A model generated the notes under the pieces. It was given only the letters and a program-made list of their open reading frames with translations. It was not told where the DNA came from and did no database searches. Shown here piece after piece: positions 1 to 8,193 of a stretch of DNA of 64,000 nucleotides. Position 1 is the stretch's first letter; the number at the start of each line of letters is the position of its first letter. Origin of the DNA: VRUE01 sp035548675 (GTDB lineage: Bacteria; Actinomycetota; Thermoleophilia; Solirubrobacterales; 70-9); the NCBI GenBank assembly GCA_035548675.1, contig DASZSJ010000016.1, positions 1-64,000 of the forward strand. Direction: 5' to 3'. The position numbers and the translations under genes were made by a program.

Positions 1-1635
1 GAGCTGCGCGACGGCGCCGCCCGTCTCGCCGCCGGGCTGGCCGGCCTCGGCGTCGGCCGTGACGCGACCGTCGGGCTGCTGCTCGACAACCGCCCCGAGT
101 TCCACGTCGCCGACCTCGCCGCCGTGACGCTCGGCGCGGTCCCGGTGTCGATCTACGCGACCTCCTCGCCCGAGCAGGTCGCCCACGTCGCCGACGACGC
201 CGGCCTGCGCGTGCTCGTCGTCCAGGCCTCGCACCTGGCGGTCGCGCGGACGGCGCTCGCCGGCCGCGCGTGCGCGCTCGTCGTGCTCGACGACGCGCCG
301 CTGGAGCCCGACGAGGCCGCCTGGGAGGAGCTGCTCGCCGGCCCGCCGCTGCCCGCGCCGGTCGAGGTCGCCCCCGACGACCTGCTGACCGTCATCTACA
401 CCTCCGGCACGACCGGGCCGCCGAAGGGCTGCATCATCAGCCACGGCAACTACCGGGCGATGCTCGACATGGTCAACGAGGCCAGCGTGATCGAGCCGGA
501 AGACCTCACCTACCTCTACCTCCCCCTTGCCCACTCCTTCGCCCTGCTGATCCAGTTCGGCAGCTTCGACCTCGGCACGACGATCGCCTACTGGGAGCGC
601 GACCCGCTGAAGATCCTGCCCAATCTGGCCGAACTGCACCCGACCTACTTCCCCTCGGTGCCGCGAATCTTCGAGAAGATCTACACCGCAGCGACGAGCG
701 CAATCGAGAAAGAGGGTGGCATCAAAAAGGCGGTCTTCGACTGGTCGATCGGGGTCGGCAAGAAGATGCGGGAGAGCGAGCGCGCCGGCCGCAAGCCGGG
801 CTTCCTCTTGCGCAAGCAATACGAGTTCGCCGACAAGCAGGTGCTCTCGAAGATCCGCGGCCTCTTCGGCGGCAAGATTCGCCTCGCGGTCTCCGGCGCC
901 GCCCCGATCAACCCCGAGATCCTGCGCTTCTTCGACGCCGCCGGCGTGCTCGTGCTCGAGGGCTGGGGCATGACCGAGACCTCGACCGCGGCGACGATCT
1001 CCTCGCCCGATGACTTCAAGGTCGGCACGATCGGCAAGCCCTTCCCCGGCTGCGAGGTGAAGATCGCCGAGGACGGCGAGATCCTCGTCAAGGGCCCCAA
1101 CGTCTTCCAGGGCTACTACAAGAACGAGGAGGCGACGCGGGAGACGATCGTCGACGGCTGGCTGCACACCGGCGACATCGGCGAGTTCGACGCGGACGGC
1201 TTCCTCAAGATCACCGGCCGCAAGAAGGACATCATCATCACCGCCGGCGGCAAGAACATCACCCCGGCCAACCTCGAGAACGAAATCAAGCAGCACCCGC
1301 TGGTCTCCCAGTGCGTGGTGGTCGGCGACCGCAAGCCCTACCTGGTCGCCCTGGTCACGCTCGACCCCGAAGACGCCGTCGCCTACGCCAAGGAGCACGG
1401 CCTGCCCGAGGATCCCGAGCAGCTGGCCGCCAACCCCAACGTGCTGAAAGCGATCGAAGACCACGTCGAGAAGATCAACCAGAAGTTCGCCCGGGTCGAG
1501 CAGGTCAAGAAGGTGGCGATCCTCCCCCGCGACCTCTCGCAGGAAACCGGCGAGCTGACGCCAACGCTGAAGGTGAAGCGGGCGGTCGTCGCCAGCAAGC
1601 ACGAGCAGGAGATCGAGAAGCTGTACGCCGCATAG
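1..1635 (+). CDS. Long-chain acyl-CoA synthetase (AMP-forming), 5' end missing
   Basis: The reading frame is open from base 1, so the N-terminus lies outside the window; the internal ATG/GTG near 124 is not the true start. The visible 544 codons carry the AMP-binding P-loop YTSGTTGPPKG, the GWGMTETS adenylate motif, and the C-terminal GWLHTGDIG and GRKKDIIITAGGKNI blocks typical of the adenylate-forming superfamily. By family the enzyme activates a fatty acid with ATP to acyl-AMP and transfers it to CoA. The sequence is closest in style to FadD15/FACL long-chain ligases of actinobacteria. The substrate cannot be read from sequence. The stop is followed within 8 nt by the structured repeat B1. 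Confidence 0.93.
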   Translation, partial: ELRDGAARLAAGLAGLGVGRDATVGLLLDNRPEFHVADLAAVTLGAVPVSIYATSSPEQVAHVADDAGLRVLVVQASHLAVARTALAGRACALVVLDDAPLEPDEAAWEELLAGPPLPAPVEVAPDDLLTVIYTSGTTGPPKGCIISHGNYRAMLDMVNEASVIEPEDLTYLYLPLAHSFALLIQFGSFDLGTTIAYWERDPLKILPNLAELHPTYFPSVPRIFEKIYTAATSAIEKEGGIKKAVFDWSIGVGKKMRESERAGRKPGFLLRKQYEFADKQVLSKIRGLFGGKIRLAVSGAAPINPEILRFFDAAGVLVLEGWGMTETSTAATISSPDDFKVGTIGKPFPGCEVKIAEDGEILVKGPNVFQGYYKNEEATRETIVDGWLHTGDIGEFDADGFLKITGRKKDIIITAGGKNITPANLENEIKQHPLVSQCVVVGDRKPYLVALVTLDPEDAVAYAKEHGLPEDPEQLAANPNVLKAIEDHVEKINQKFARVEQVKKVAILPRDLSQETGELTPTLKVKRAVVASKHEQEIEKLYAA

Positions 1636-1642
1636 CGTTGGC

Positions 1643-1805
1643 GTGGAGGGGTCGGTTGGTCCTCTGGTCGAATTGATGTCGCACGCGCATGCCTTGCATG
1701 CGCTTAGCGACAATCTGAGAGCCCGGCTACGCCGGGCCTAGAAACACGAGTGCGGCGGCCGCCTGACGGCGACATTCCCGCAGAGAGCCACCCGACCCCT
1801 CCCAC
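1643..1805 (+). repeat. Structured repeat family B, copy B1 (sense, 3' of the acyl-CoA synthetase)
   Basis: About 163 nt closed by an imperfect terminal stem (GTGGAGGGGTCGG at 1643-1655 with CCGACCCCTCCCAC at 1792-1805). Inside are hairpins at 1685-1703 (GCGCATGC, loop CTT) and 1721-1737 (GCCCGGC, loop TAC). Single-stranded blocks AATTGATGTCGCACGC, CTTAGCGACAAT, GAAACACGAGTGC and GCGACATTCCC are shared with copy B2, while the stems differ in sequence but stay paired. It lies 8 nt after the upstream stop codon on the same strand. Confidence 0.8.
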
Positions 1806-1883
1806 AAGCGCCAACTCCCGATTCGGAGTCTGCGCGAGCCCGGCGCCGTCCGAGGAAACTCGGGTCGTCCCTGTTGCGCTTCA

Positions 1884-2073
1884 GGTAGTGGGTCGCCCGC
1901 ACGGTGCCGCGCGATCTATTTGCCACCGCATACGTGGGTCAATCGATCGCACGGCACCGCGTCCTCGTCCAAGGCGCGGCTCAGGCGCCACAGGGCTCGC
2001 AACCTCGGTCGCCCTTTGCTCCGGAGTTCTGTTGAATCGACCCTCCAGGGTCGATTCGAACTGACCCACTACC
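1884..2073 (+). repeat. Structured repeat family A, copy A1
   Basis: The outer arms GGTAGTGGGTC (1884-1894) and GACCCACTACC (2063-2073) pair perfectly. A second stem pairs 1902-1916 with 1945-1959 around the family core TTTGCCACCGCATACGTGGG. A third hairpin at 2034-2057 pairs GAATCGACCCT with AGGGTCGATTC. The core and the downstream GCGGCTCAGGCGCCACAGG block recur in copy A4 at 38.5 kb. With B1 and B2 this accounts for the gene-free stretch 1636-2268. Confidence 0.78.
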
Positions 2074-2105
2074 CGCTTCAGCTCAGCTCCTGCTTCCGAG
2101 CTGGA

Positions 2106-2256
2106 GGGGAGCGCCGTTGGCCCCTTATGGGAATGTCGCGAAGCGGCCGCTGCACTCGTGTTTCGAGGCGCGCCCGCAGGGCGCGCTCTCAAATTGTCGC
2201 TAAGCGCCGCAGGCGCGTGCGATATCAATTCTCATAAGGGGCCAACGGCGCTCCCC
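2106..2256 (-). repeat. Structured repeat family B, copy B2 (3' of the patatin gene)
   Basis: A 151-bp element closed by a perfect 23-bp inverted repeat (2106-2128 with 2234-2256). Read on the minus strand it has the same ordered blocks as B1: AATTGATATCGCACGCGC, CTTAGCGACAAT, GAAACACGAGTGC and GCGACATTCCC. Different but still complementary hairpin arms lie between them (GCGCGCC/GGCGCGC-type instead of GCCCGGC). It begins 12 nt after the patatin stop codon, in sense with that gene. Confidence 0.82.
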
Positions 2257-2268
2257 TGCGCCTTGGGA

Positions 2269-3516
2269 TCAGGACGCTTCGCCCGTTTGCCGCAGCAGAA
2301 CCGACGTCGTCTGCTCGAGCACCCGGCGCCAGGCGGAGAGCTGCTCGGGCTCCTCTTCGGCCGCCCGCTCGACCACCCGGCTGACGCGGTGGCCGGAGAT
2401 CTCGAGGCCGTGGCGGTCGGCGATCTCCTTGTAGCGGTCGTAGTCCTTGGCCAGGGTCTGGGTGACGCTTTCGAAGCCGTGGCGGGCGATCTGCAGGCGC
2501 CGCGAGTAGTCCATGATCGGCGTGCCGAACATCAGCTCGTCGTTGGGCTCGGGCTCGAGCAGGATGATGTCGACGCCCTGGTAACGCTCCTGCCACTGTT
2601 CAACCGCCTGGTGCAGGCGGGCGTGGGCGATCAGGCGGAAGGTCTGGTTGGCGATCGCCGGCAGGCCCATGTCGGAGACGCGGCGCACGCGGGTGCCGAA
2701 GACGGTCGGGATCGTCTTCTGGAAGTCGTTGACGTAGGGGACGAGGGGGTTGACGACGACGATGAACTTGGCGCCCTTTTCGACCGCGATGTCGACGTTG
2801 GTGGTCGAGCGGATGCCGCCGTCGACCATCTGCCGCCCCTTCAGGTCGACCGGCTTGTAGACGATCGGCAACGCGGTCGAGCACTGGATCGCCTTCGAGA
2901 TCGGCACGTCGTCCCAGCCCTCCTCGCCGAAGACGATCCGCTCGCAGGTGTCGAGGTCGGTGGCGGTGAGGTAGAGCTCGTGGTCGAGCATGCGGAAGTC
3001 GTCCACCCTGCCCGCTTCCCCCAGAGCCGCCGCGACGTAGTCGGCAATCCCCGAGCCGGAGTAGAAGCCCGTCGGCAGCGCCTCGGCCAGGCCGACGCCG
3101 ACGTCCATCGCCGAGAACCGACCCATGCCGACGAGGCTGCGGACGAGCTCGGCGGTGCGCAGCGGCAGCATCGCCGCCTTCTCCAGGAAGCCGAGGTAGT
3201 TGGGCTTCAGCACCTTGCCGAGGTCGAGGTCGTCGAGCTCAGAGGGGATGCGGCGATTGATCACCTGCATCATCTCGTCGGGGCTGACGCCGTTGGCGAG
3301 CATGCTGGCGACGAAGGAGCCGGCGCTGGTGCCGACGTAGACGTCGAAATTGTTGACCGTGCTGTTGACCGCGAGCAGGTCGAGGGCGCGCAGGGCGCCG
3401 ATCTCATAGACCCCGCCGGTGAAGCCACCGCCGCCGAGGACGAGGGCGGTCTTGGATGGGCGTTTGCGGCCGCGGCGCCGTCGCGGTTGCGACTCGATGT
3501 CCACAACTTTGCCCAT
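2269..3516 (-). CDS. Patatin-like phospholipase / serine acyl hydrolase
   Basis: About 415 aa. The patatin fold signature is complete: glycine-rich oxyanion loop LGGGGFTG (about residues 28-34), nucleophile elbow GTSAG (Ser64) and catalytic aspartate in VDGG (about residue 232). By family it hydrolyses lipid acyl esters. There is no signal peptide; the N-terminus is basic (PRRRRGRKRP), so a cytosolic or membrane-peripheral role is likely. ATG is possible at 3522 or 3516. I prefer 3516 because a GATAAT -10 box on this strand then lies 8 nt upstream, matching the leaderless pattern seen elsewhere. It is divergent from dacB, and B2 follows its stop. Confidence 0.9.
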   Translation of the reverse strand: MGKVVDIESQPRRRRGRKRPSKTALVLGGGGFTGGVYEIGALRALDLLAVNSTVNNFDVYVGTSAGSFVASMLANGVSPDEMMQVINRRIPSELDDLDLGKVLKPNYLGFLEKAAMLPLRTAELVRSLVGMGRFSAMDVGVGLAEALPTGFYSGSGIADYVAAALGEAGRVDDFRMLDHELYLTATDLDTCERIVFGEEGWDDVPISKAIQCSTALPIVYKPVDLKGRQMVDGGIRSTTNVDIAVEKGAKFIVVVNPLVPYVNDFQKTIPTVFGTRVRRVSDMGLPAIANQTFRLIAHARLHQAVEQWQERYQGVDIILLEPEPNDELMFGTPIMDYSRRLQIARHGFESVTQTLAKDYDRYKEIADRHGLEISGHRVSRVVERAAEEEPEQLSAWRRVLEQTTSVLLRQTGEAS

Positions 3517-3524
3517 AAACATGC

Positions 3525-3530
3525 ATTATC
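3525..3530. promoter_or_regulatory. Shared bidirectional -10 box for patatin and dacB
   Basis: The hexamer reads GATAAT toward the patatin gene, with an 8-nt spacer to ATG 3516. Shifted one base it reads CATTAT (3524-3529) toward dacB, with an 8-nt spacer to GTG 3538. Only 21 bp separate the two start codons, so both genes probably start transcription from one symmetric -10 element with leaderless transcripts. No clear -35 was seen on either side. Confidence 0.5.
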
Positions 3531-3537
3531 CCACTTA

Positions 3538-4791
3538 GTGAGGCGTTCCCCGGCACTCCTGGCCGCGATTTGTGCGCTGCTAGCGGCCCTATTGCTCGCT
3601 GCCGCGACCGAAGCGGCTGCCCGCAGCGGCGCTTGCGCAACCATGCGTTCTCGCCTCGTGCGCGGCGGTGGCGGGGCCAGCGGGCTGCTCGTCGTCGACG
3701 CCGGGACCGGCCGGACGGTCTGCGCGCGGGCGCCGGGACGGGCGCGGCCGCTCGCCTCGAACATGAAGCTCTTCACCACCTCGACGGCGCTGGCGCGGCT
3801 CGGCCCGGAGTCGCGCATCCCGACCCTGCTCGAGACCGACGGGGGCATCGACCGCCGGGGCGTCCTTCGCGGCAGCCTCTACCTCGTCGGCGCCGGCGAC
3901 CCTGCCCTGGGCACTCCCTCCTTCTACCGGCGCTTCCTCGGCGGGCTCGGCACCAACGTGTTCCTGCTCAAGCGCCAGGTCCGCGAAGCCGGAATCAAGG
4001 CGGTGACCGGACGTCTCTACGCCGACGATGGCGTCTTCGACCGCCTGCGCGGCGTCGCCGATTCCGGCTACGCGACCAGCCCGGAAATCGGGCCGCTCTC
4101 CGGCCTCTCCTTCAACTCCGGCTACAGCAGCCCCAGCGGCTACAGCTTCGCCGCCGACCCGGCGCTGACCGCGGCCTCCACCCTTGCCGGAGCCCTGCGC
4201 CAAGCCGGCGTGCGCATCGCTCCCAAGGTGGGGCTCGCCAGCGCACCCCCCTTCAGCACCGAGCTGGCCCGGGTCGAATCGCCGCCGCTGACCCAGATCG
4301 TCAATACGACCGACGTCTATTCCGACAACTTCTTCGCCGAGATGCTGCTGAAGCTGCTCGGCGCTCGCTTCGGCGGCGCCGGCACCACCGCCGCCGGCGC
4401 CCGGGTGGTCGAGGCTTTCGCCCGCGGTCACGGCTCGGGGGTCCACGCGGTCGACGGCTCCGGCCTGACCCGCTCCAACCGCGCCTCACCGGCGCAGGTC
4501 GTCGGCCTGCTGCGGGCGATGCGCGATACCGCGGTCGGCGACGAGTTCATCCAGGACCTCGCCCTCACCGGCCAGGAGGGCACGGTCGCCGACCGCATGC
4601 ACGGCACCGCCGCCTACGGCCGCTGCCGCACGAAGACGGGCACGATCAGGGCCGTCAGCAACCTCTCCGGCTACTGCTTCAACCGCAGCGGCCGCGTGAT
4701 GATCTTCTCGATCCTGATGGCAGGCGTGCGCGACCTCAGCCTCGCCCACCTCGAGCAGGACCTGATCGCTTCCGAAGTCGCGTCTTACTGA
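3538..4791 (+). CDS. dacB: D-alanyl-D-alanine carboxypeptidase/endopeptidase, PBP4 (peptidase S13) family
   Basis: 417 aa from the GTG at 3538. The frame is open far upstream, but upstream codons are a shadow of the patatin gene. The N-terminus RRSPALLAAICALLAALL is a signal peptide with an alanine-rich cleavage region. The three penicillin-binding motifs are present: SNMK (Ser74-Lys77), SDN (262-264) and KTG (366-368). The family cleaves D-Ala-D-Ala termini and peptide cross-links of peptidoglycan outside the membrane. The last 7 bp overlap the convergent small membrane-protein gene. Confidence 0.9.
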   Translation: MRRSPALLAAICALLAALLLAAATEAAARSGACATMRSRLVRGGGGASGLLVVDAGTGRTVCARAPGRARPLASNMKLFTTSTALARLGPESRIPTLLETDGGIDRRGVLRGSLYLVGAGDPALGTPSFYRRFLGGLGTNVFLLKRQVREAGIKAVTGRLYADDGVFDRLRGVADSGYATSPEIGPLSGLSFNSGYSSPSGYSFAADPALTAASTLAGALRQAGVRIAPKVGLASAPPFSTELARVESPPLTQIVNTTDVYSDNFFAEMLLKLLGARFGGAGTTAAGARVVEAFARGHGSGVHAVDGSGLTRSNRASPAQVVGLLRAMRDTAVGDEFIQDLALTGQEGTVADRMHGTAAYGRCRTKTGTIRAVSNLSGYCFNRSGRVMIFSILMAGVRDLSLAHLEQDLIASEVASY

Positions 4792-4991
4792 AGGTCCTTC
4801 CCGCCGCGCCTGCCGCTGCGCTTGTCCATTCGCGCCTGCAGGGTGAAGTACACCGCGAACGTAGCGATGAAAGACGCTGCCCCAACCAGCTGCAGCGCGC
4901 CGTCCCCAGCGTTCCGGAAGATGAACGCGCCGACGAACATGATCACGGCGCCTACGGCGATGCCGATGTTTGCCTGTCGAATATCGTCCAT
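4785..4991 (-). CDS. Small membrane protein, two predicted TM segments
   Basis: 68 aa. Two hydrophobic stretches (about 9-25, IGIAVGAVIMFVGAFIF, and 34-50) are followed by a very basic tail (RMDKRSGRRGGKD) that would sit in the cytosol. GGAG lies about 8 nt upstream of the ATG, so this start is supported. The function is not recognised. The 3' end overlaps dacB tail to tail by 7 bp. Confidence 0.6.
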   Translation of the reverse strand: MDDIRQANIGIAVGAVIMFVGAFIFRNAGDGALQLVGAASFIATFAVYFTLQARMDKRSGRRGGKDLQ

Positions 4992-5013
4992 CTAGATTCT
5001 CCTTGCAGACAAC

Positions 5014-5241
5014 TCATCTCGGGACACCGTAGCGGATGAGGACGTCCACGAGGATCGACAGAGCGCCTACGGCCCCGCCGGCGTAGCCGCCGGAGACAGC
5101 GCGACGCTCGACTGCTCGCGACGGCCAACCTGCCCCGAGGCCGCGGATGGCGGCAGCAACGCTCCCCAGGACCATGCCGGCCCCCACGGCGGTGGCGGCG
5201 GTCTCGAGCAATGAGGTAATCGGCCCAATCTGAGCGATCAT
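5014..5241 (-). CDS. Small hypothetical membrane protein
   Basis: 75 aa beginning MIAQIGPITSLLET. Two hydrophobic, glycine-rich segments (about 14-33 and 52-70) are separated by an arginine-rich loop (SRAVERRAV). A longer in-frame opening exists upstream, but it is a shadow of surE, so the internal ATG at 5241 is used. It is transcribed toward the other small membrane protein, with 22 bp between them, and may form a two-gene unit with it. No family recognised. Confidence 0.5.
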   Translation of the reverse strand: MIAQIGPITSLLETAATAVGAGMVLGSVAAAIRGLGAGWPSRAVERRAVSGGYAGGAVGALSILVDVLIRYGVPR

Positions 5242-5336
5242 CGACGAGAACCCTGGCAGAGCGCGATTCACGCGTGGCGCGCGGAATGTGCCGCCTTCGA
5301 CAACTCTTTCGCGCCGGATCCGCGGACCGGGGCGCC

Positions 5337-5342
5337 TAGAAT
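5337..5342 (+). promoter_or_regulatory. -10 box (TAGAAT) of a leaderless surE transcript
   Basis: TAGAAT ends 7 nt before the GTG start of surE and there is no Shine-Dalgarno sequence. The transcript start would fall at or next to the GTG. No convincing -35 was seen. Confidence 0.5.
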
Positions 5343-5349
5343 CGGCGTC

Positions 5350-6159
5350 GTGCGAGTCCTGCTCACCAACGACGACGGGATCGCGGCGCCGGGACTGCAG
5401 GCGGCGCGGCGGGCGCTGCGCGAGATCGACGGGGTCGAGGTCGACGTGATCGCGCCCGACTCGAATCGGAGCGCCACCGCCCGCAGCATCACCACCCGCT
5501 CGCCGCTCAGCGTCGAGGAGGTCGAGTTCGGCGACGGCGACGTGGGCTACGCGACCGACGGCACGCCGGTCGACTGCGTCCGCTTCGCCGAGCTGGGCCT
5601 GGTCGGGCACCGGCCCGACCTGATCGTCTCGGGGATCAATCACGGCGCCAACCTCGGCGACGACATCACCTACTCGGGCACCGTCGCCGCCGCCTTCGAG
5701 GGCATCGTGCTCGGCATTCCCGCGCTCGCCGTCTCACAGCAGTCCTCCGGCGGCGGCATGGGCTACGTCAGCGGCCGCTTCGAGTTCGGCCCGGCAGCGG
5801 CGTTCGCGGCCCAGCTGGTCCGCCGCCTGCTGAAGGAGCCGATGCCCGAGGCGACCCTGATCAACGTCAACTGCCCGGCCGGCACGCCGCAGGGCGTCGA
5901 GGTGACGCGGCTGGGCAAGCGCATCTACAACGACGAGCTGAAGCTGGTCGGCGAGACGGGCGGCAGGCGCCACTACGAGATCTACGGCTGGCAGCCGAGC
6001 TACGAGCAGGGCGACGGCACCGACCTCAACGCCGTCGACGGGGGCCGCATCTCGGTCACCCCGATCCACTTCGACCTGACCGACGCCGGCGGCCTCGAGA
6101 CGCTGCGCGACTGGGAGTTCGATCGGATGCTGGCGGCAAGCGCCACCACCTCGGTTTGA
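5350..6159 (+). CDS. surE: 5'/3'-nucleotidase SurE
   Basis: 269 aa, GTG start. The N-terminus VRVLLTNDDGIAAPG contains the metal-binding Asp pair of SurE (residues 8-9). The SNRSATARS loop and SGINHGANLGDD block supply the remaining metal and phosphate contacts. The family removes phosphate from nucleoside monophosphates and is often linked to stress survival. The stop codon overlaps the ligA start (TTGA), so surE and ligA are translationally coupled. Confidence 0.94.
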   Translation: MRVLLTNDDGIAAPGLQAARRALREIDGVEVDVIAPDSNRSATARSITTRSPLSVEEVEFGDGDVGYATDGTPVDCVRFAELGLVGHRPDLIVSGINHGANLGDDITYSGTVAAAFEGIVLGIPALAVSQQSSGGGMGYVSGRFEFGPAAAFAAQLVRRLLKEPMPEATLINVNCPAGTPQGVEVTRLGKRIYNDELKLVGETGGRRHYEIYGWQPSYEQGDGTDLNAVDGGRISVTPIHFDLTDAGGLETLRDWEFDRMLAASATTSV

Positions 6160-8183
6160 GCGCCGGCGCCGAGCAGCGAGCCGCCGAGCTGCGCGAGGAG
6201 CTGGCGCTCCACAACCATCGCTACTACGTCCTCGACGACCCGACGATCGGCGACGACGAATACGACGCGCTGCTGGACGAGCTGCGCGCGATCGAGGCCG
6301 AGCACCCGGAGCTGCTCACCCCCGACTCACCCACCCAGCGGGTCGGGGCGCCACCGCTGGAGCGCTTCGAGCAGGTGGAGCACGTCGAGCAGATGCTCTC
6401 CCTCGCCAACGCCCGCAACGAGGAGGAGCTGCGCGCCTGGGAGACGCGCATCCGCAACCACCTCAAACGGCTCGACATCAGCGCCGCCGAGTTCAGCTAC
6501 ACGACCGAGCCGAAGATCGACGGCCTGGCGATCGCCCTGACCTACGAGGACGGGGTGCTCGTCCGCGGCGCCACCCGCGGCGACGGCAGGATCGGCGAGG
6601 ACGTCACCCGGAACCTGCGCACGATCGGCGCGATCCCGCTGCGGATCGAGGACGCGCCGCCGCTGATCGAAGTGCGGGGCGAGGTCTACCTGCCGATCGC
6701 CGAGTTCAAGGCGCTGAACGAACGGCGGGCCGAGGCGGGCGAACCGGCCTTCGCCAACCCGCGCAACTCCGCCGCCGGCTCGATTCGCCAGCTCGATCCC
6801 GCCCTCGCCGCCGAACGGCCGCTCTCGATCTGGACCTATGGAATAGGCGCCGTGCGGGGGCTCGATCTCGCCACCCACAGCGAGGAGATCGAGTGGCTCG
6901 CCGCGCGGGGCTTCAAGGTCAATCCCGACACCGACCACCACCCCGGCATCGAGTCGGTCGTCAGGCGCTGCCGCTGGTGGGAGGAGCGGCGCGACGAGCT
7001 CGACTACGAGATCGACGGCGTCGTCGTCAAGGTCGACGAGCGGGCGCTCTGGCGCGAGCTCGGCGTGGTCGGGCGCGAGCCGCGCTGGGCGATCGCCTGG
7101 AAGTTCGCGCCGACGACGGCGACCACCAAGCTGAAGCAGGTCGTCTGGAACGTCGGCCGCACCGGCCACCTCGTACCCTTCGCGATGCTGGAGCCGGTCC
7201 ACGTCGGCGGCGTCACCGTCTCGACCGCGACCCTCCACAACGAGGAGGACCTCGAGCGCAAGGACGTCCGCCCCGGCGACGAGGTGGTGGTGATGCGGGC
7301 CGGCGACGTGATCCCGCAGGTGGTCGCGCCGCTGATCCAGCGCCAGGAGAAGGGCAAGCGCCGATCCCCCAAGCCGAAACCGCCGCAGGAGTGCCCCGCC
7401 TGCGGCACACCGACTGTCAAGCCGGAGGAATCGGTCTTCACCTACTGCCCGAACAAGTCCGGCTGCCCGGGGCAGTCCTTCCAGCACGTCAAACACTTCG
7501 TCAGCAAGGGGGCGATGGACATCGAGGGGCTGGGTGAAAAGCAGGCGATGCGTTTCCTGCAGGAAGGCCTGATCGGCGACGTAGCCGACATCTACGAGCT
7601 GCGCGAGGAGCAGTTGTCCGGACTCGAGGGGTTCGCCGAGATCTCGGCGCGCAACCTGGTGGCGGCGATCGACGCCTCGCGCGCGCGTCCCTTCAAACGC
7701 GTCCTCTACGCGCTCGGGCTGCCCGGCGTCGGCTACGTCACGGCGGAAGCCCTGGCCGACCACTTCGGCTCGATCGACGCCCTGCACAGGGCCGACCCCG
7801 AGCAGATCGAGGAGGTCGAGGGCGTCGGCCCGATCATGGCGGTGCAGATCGCCGAGTCGCTCGGCGACGACCGCACCTGGGAGCTGATCGAGAAGCTGCG
7901 CGAGAAGGGGTTGCGGCTCGAGCAGGACCCCTCCGAAAGGAGGGCCAGCGGCGGGCCGCTCGAAGGCAAGACGCTCGTCCTCACCGGAACCCTGCCCGAG
8001 CTGACCCGCGAGGAGGCCGGCGCCCTGATCAAGGCGGCGGGCGGCAAGGTCGTCAACTCGGTCTCGAAGAAGACCGACTACGTCGTCGCCGGGGACAATC
8101 CGGGCTCGAAGCTGGAGAAGGCGGAGAAGTTCGAGACCGAGATCCTCGACGAAGCGGGGCTGCTCGACCTCCTCGGCGGCTGA
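6156..8183 (+). CDS. ligA: NAD-dependent DNA ligase
   Basis: 675 aa, TTG start overlapping the surE stop by 4 bp. Domain order is complete. The N-terminal Ia domain carries HNHRYYVLDDPTIGDDEYD. The adenylation domain has KIDG with nucleophile Lys120. An OB fold follows, then a Cys4 zinc finger (about C413, C416, C431, C437), helix-hairpin-helix repeats and a C-terminal BRCT domain (about 600-675). It seals nicks in replication and repair using NAD. Downstream truA starts 10 bp later, suggesting one transcript. Confidence 0.97.
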   Translation: MSAGAEQRAAELREELALHNHRYYVLDDPTIGDDEYDALLDELRAIEAEHPELLTPDSPTQRVGAPPLERFEQVEHVEQMLSLANARNEEELRAWETRIRNHLKRLDISAAEFSYTTEPKIDGLAIALTYEDGVLVRGATRGDGRIGEDVTRNLRTIGAIPLRIEDAPPLIEVRGEVYLPIAEFKALNERRAEAGEPAFANPRNSAAGSIRQLDPALAAERPLSIWTYGIGAVRGLDLATHSEEIEWLAARGFKVNPDTDHHPGIESVVRRCRWWEERRDELDYEIDGVVVKVDERALWRELGVVGREPRWAIAWKFAPTTATTKLKQVVWNVGRTGHLVPFAMLEPVHVGGVTVSTATLHNEEDLERKDVRPGDEVVVMRAGDVIPQVVAPLIQRQEKGKRRSPKPKPPQECPACGTPTVKPEESVFTYCPNKSGCPGQSFQHVKHFVSKGAMDIEGLGEKQAMRFLQEGLIGDVADIYELREEQLSGLEGFAEISARNLVAAIDASRARPFKRVLYALGLPGVGYVTAEALADHFGSIDALHRADPEQIEEVEGVGPIMAVQIAESLGDDRTWELIEKLREKGLRLEQDPSERRASGGPLEGKTLVLTGTLPELTREEAGALIKAAGGKVVNSVSKKTDYVVAGDNPGSKLEKAEKFETEILDEAGLLDLLGG

Positions 8184-8193
8184 CCCCACGGCC

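Noticed and set aside
2158..3537. Long in-frame extension upstream of dacB
   Set aside because: It runs antisense through the patatin gene and repeat B2; the signal peptide begins at the GTG at 3538.
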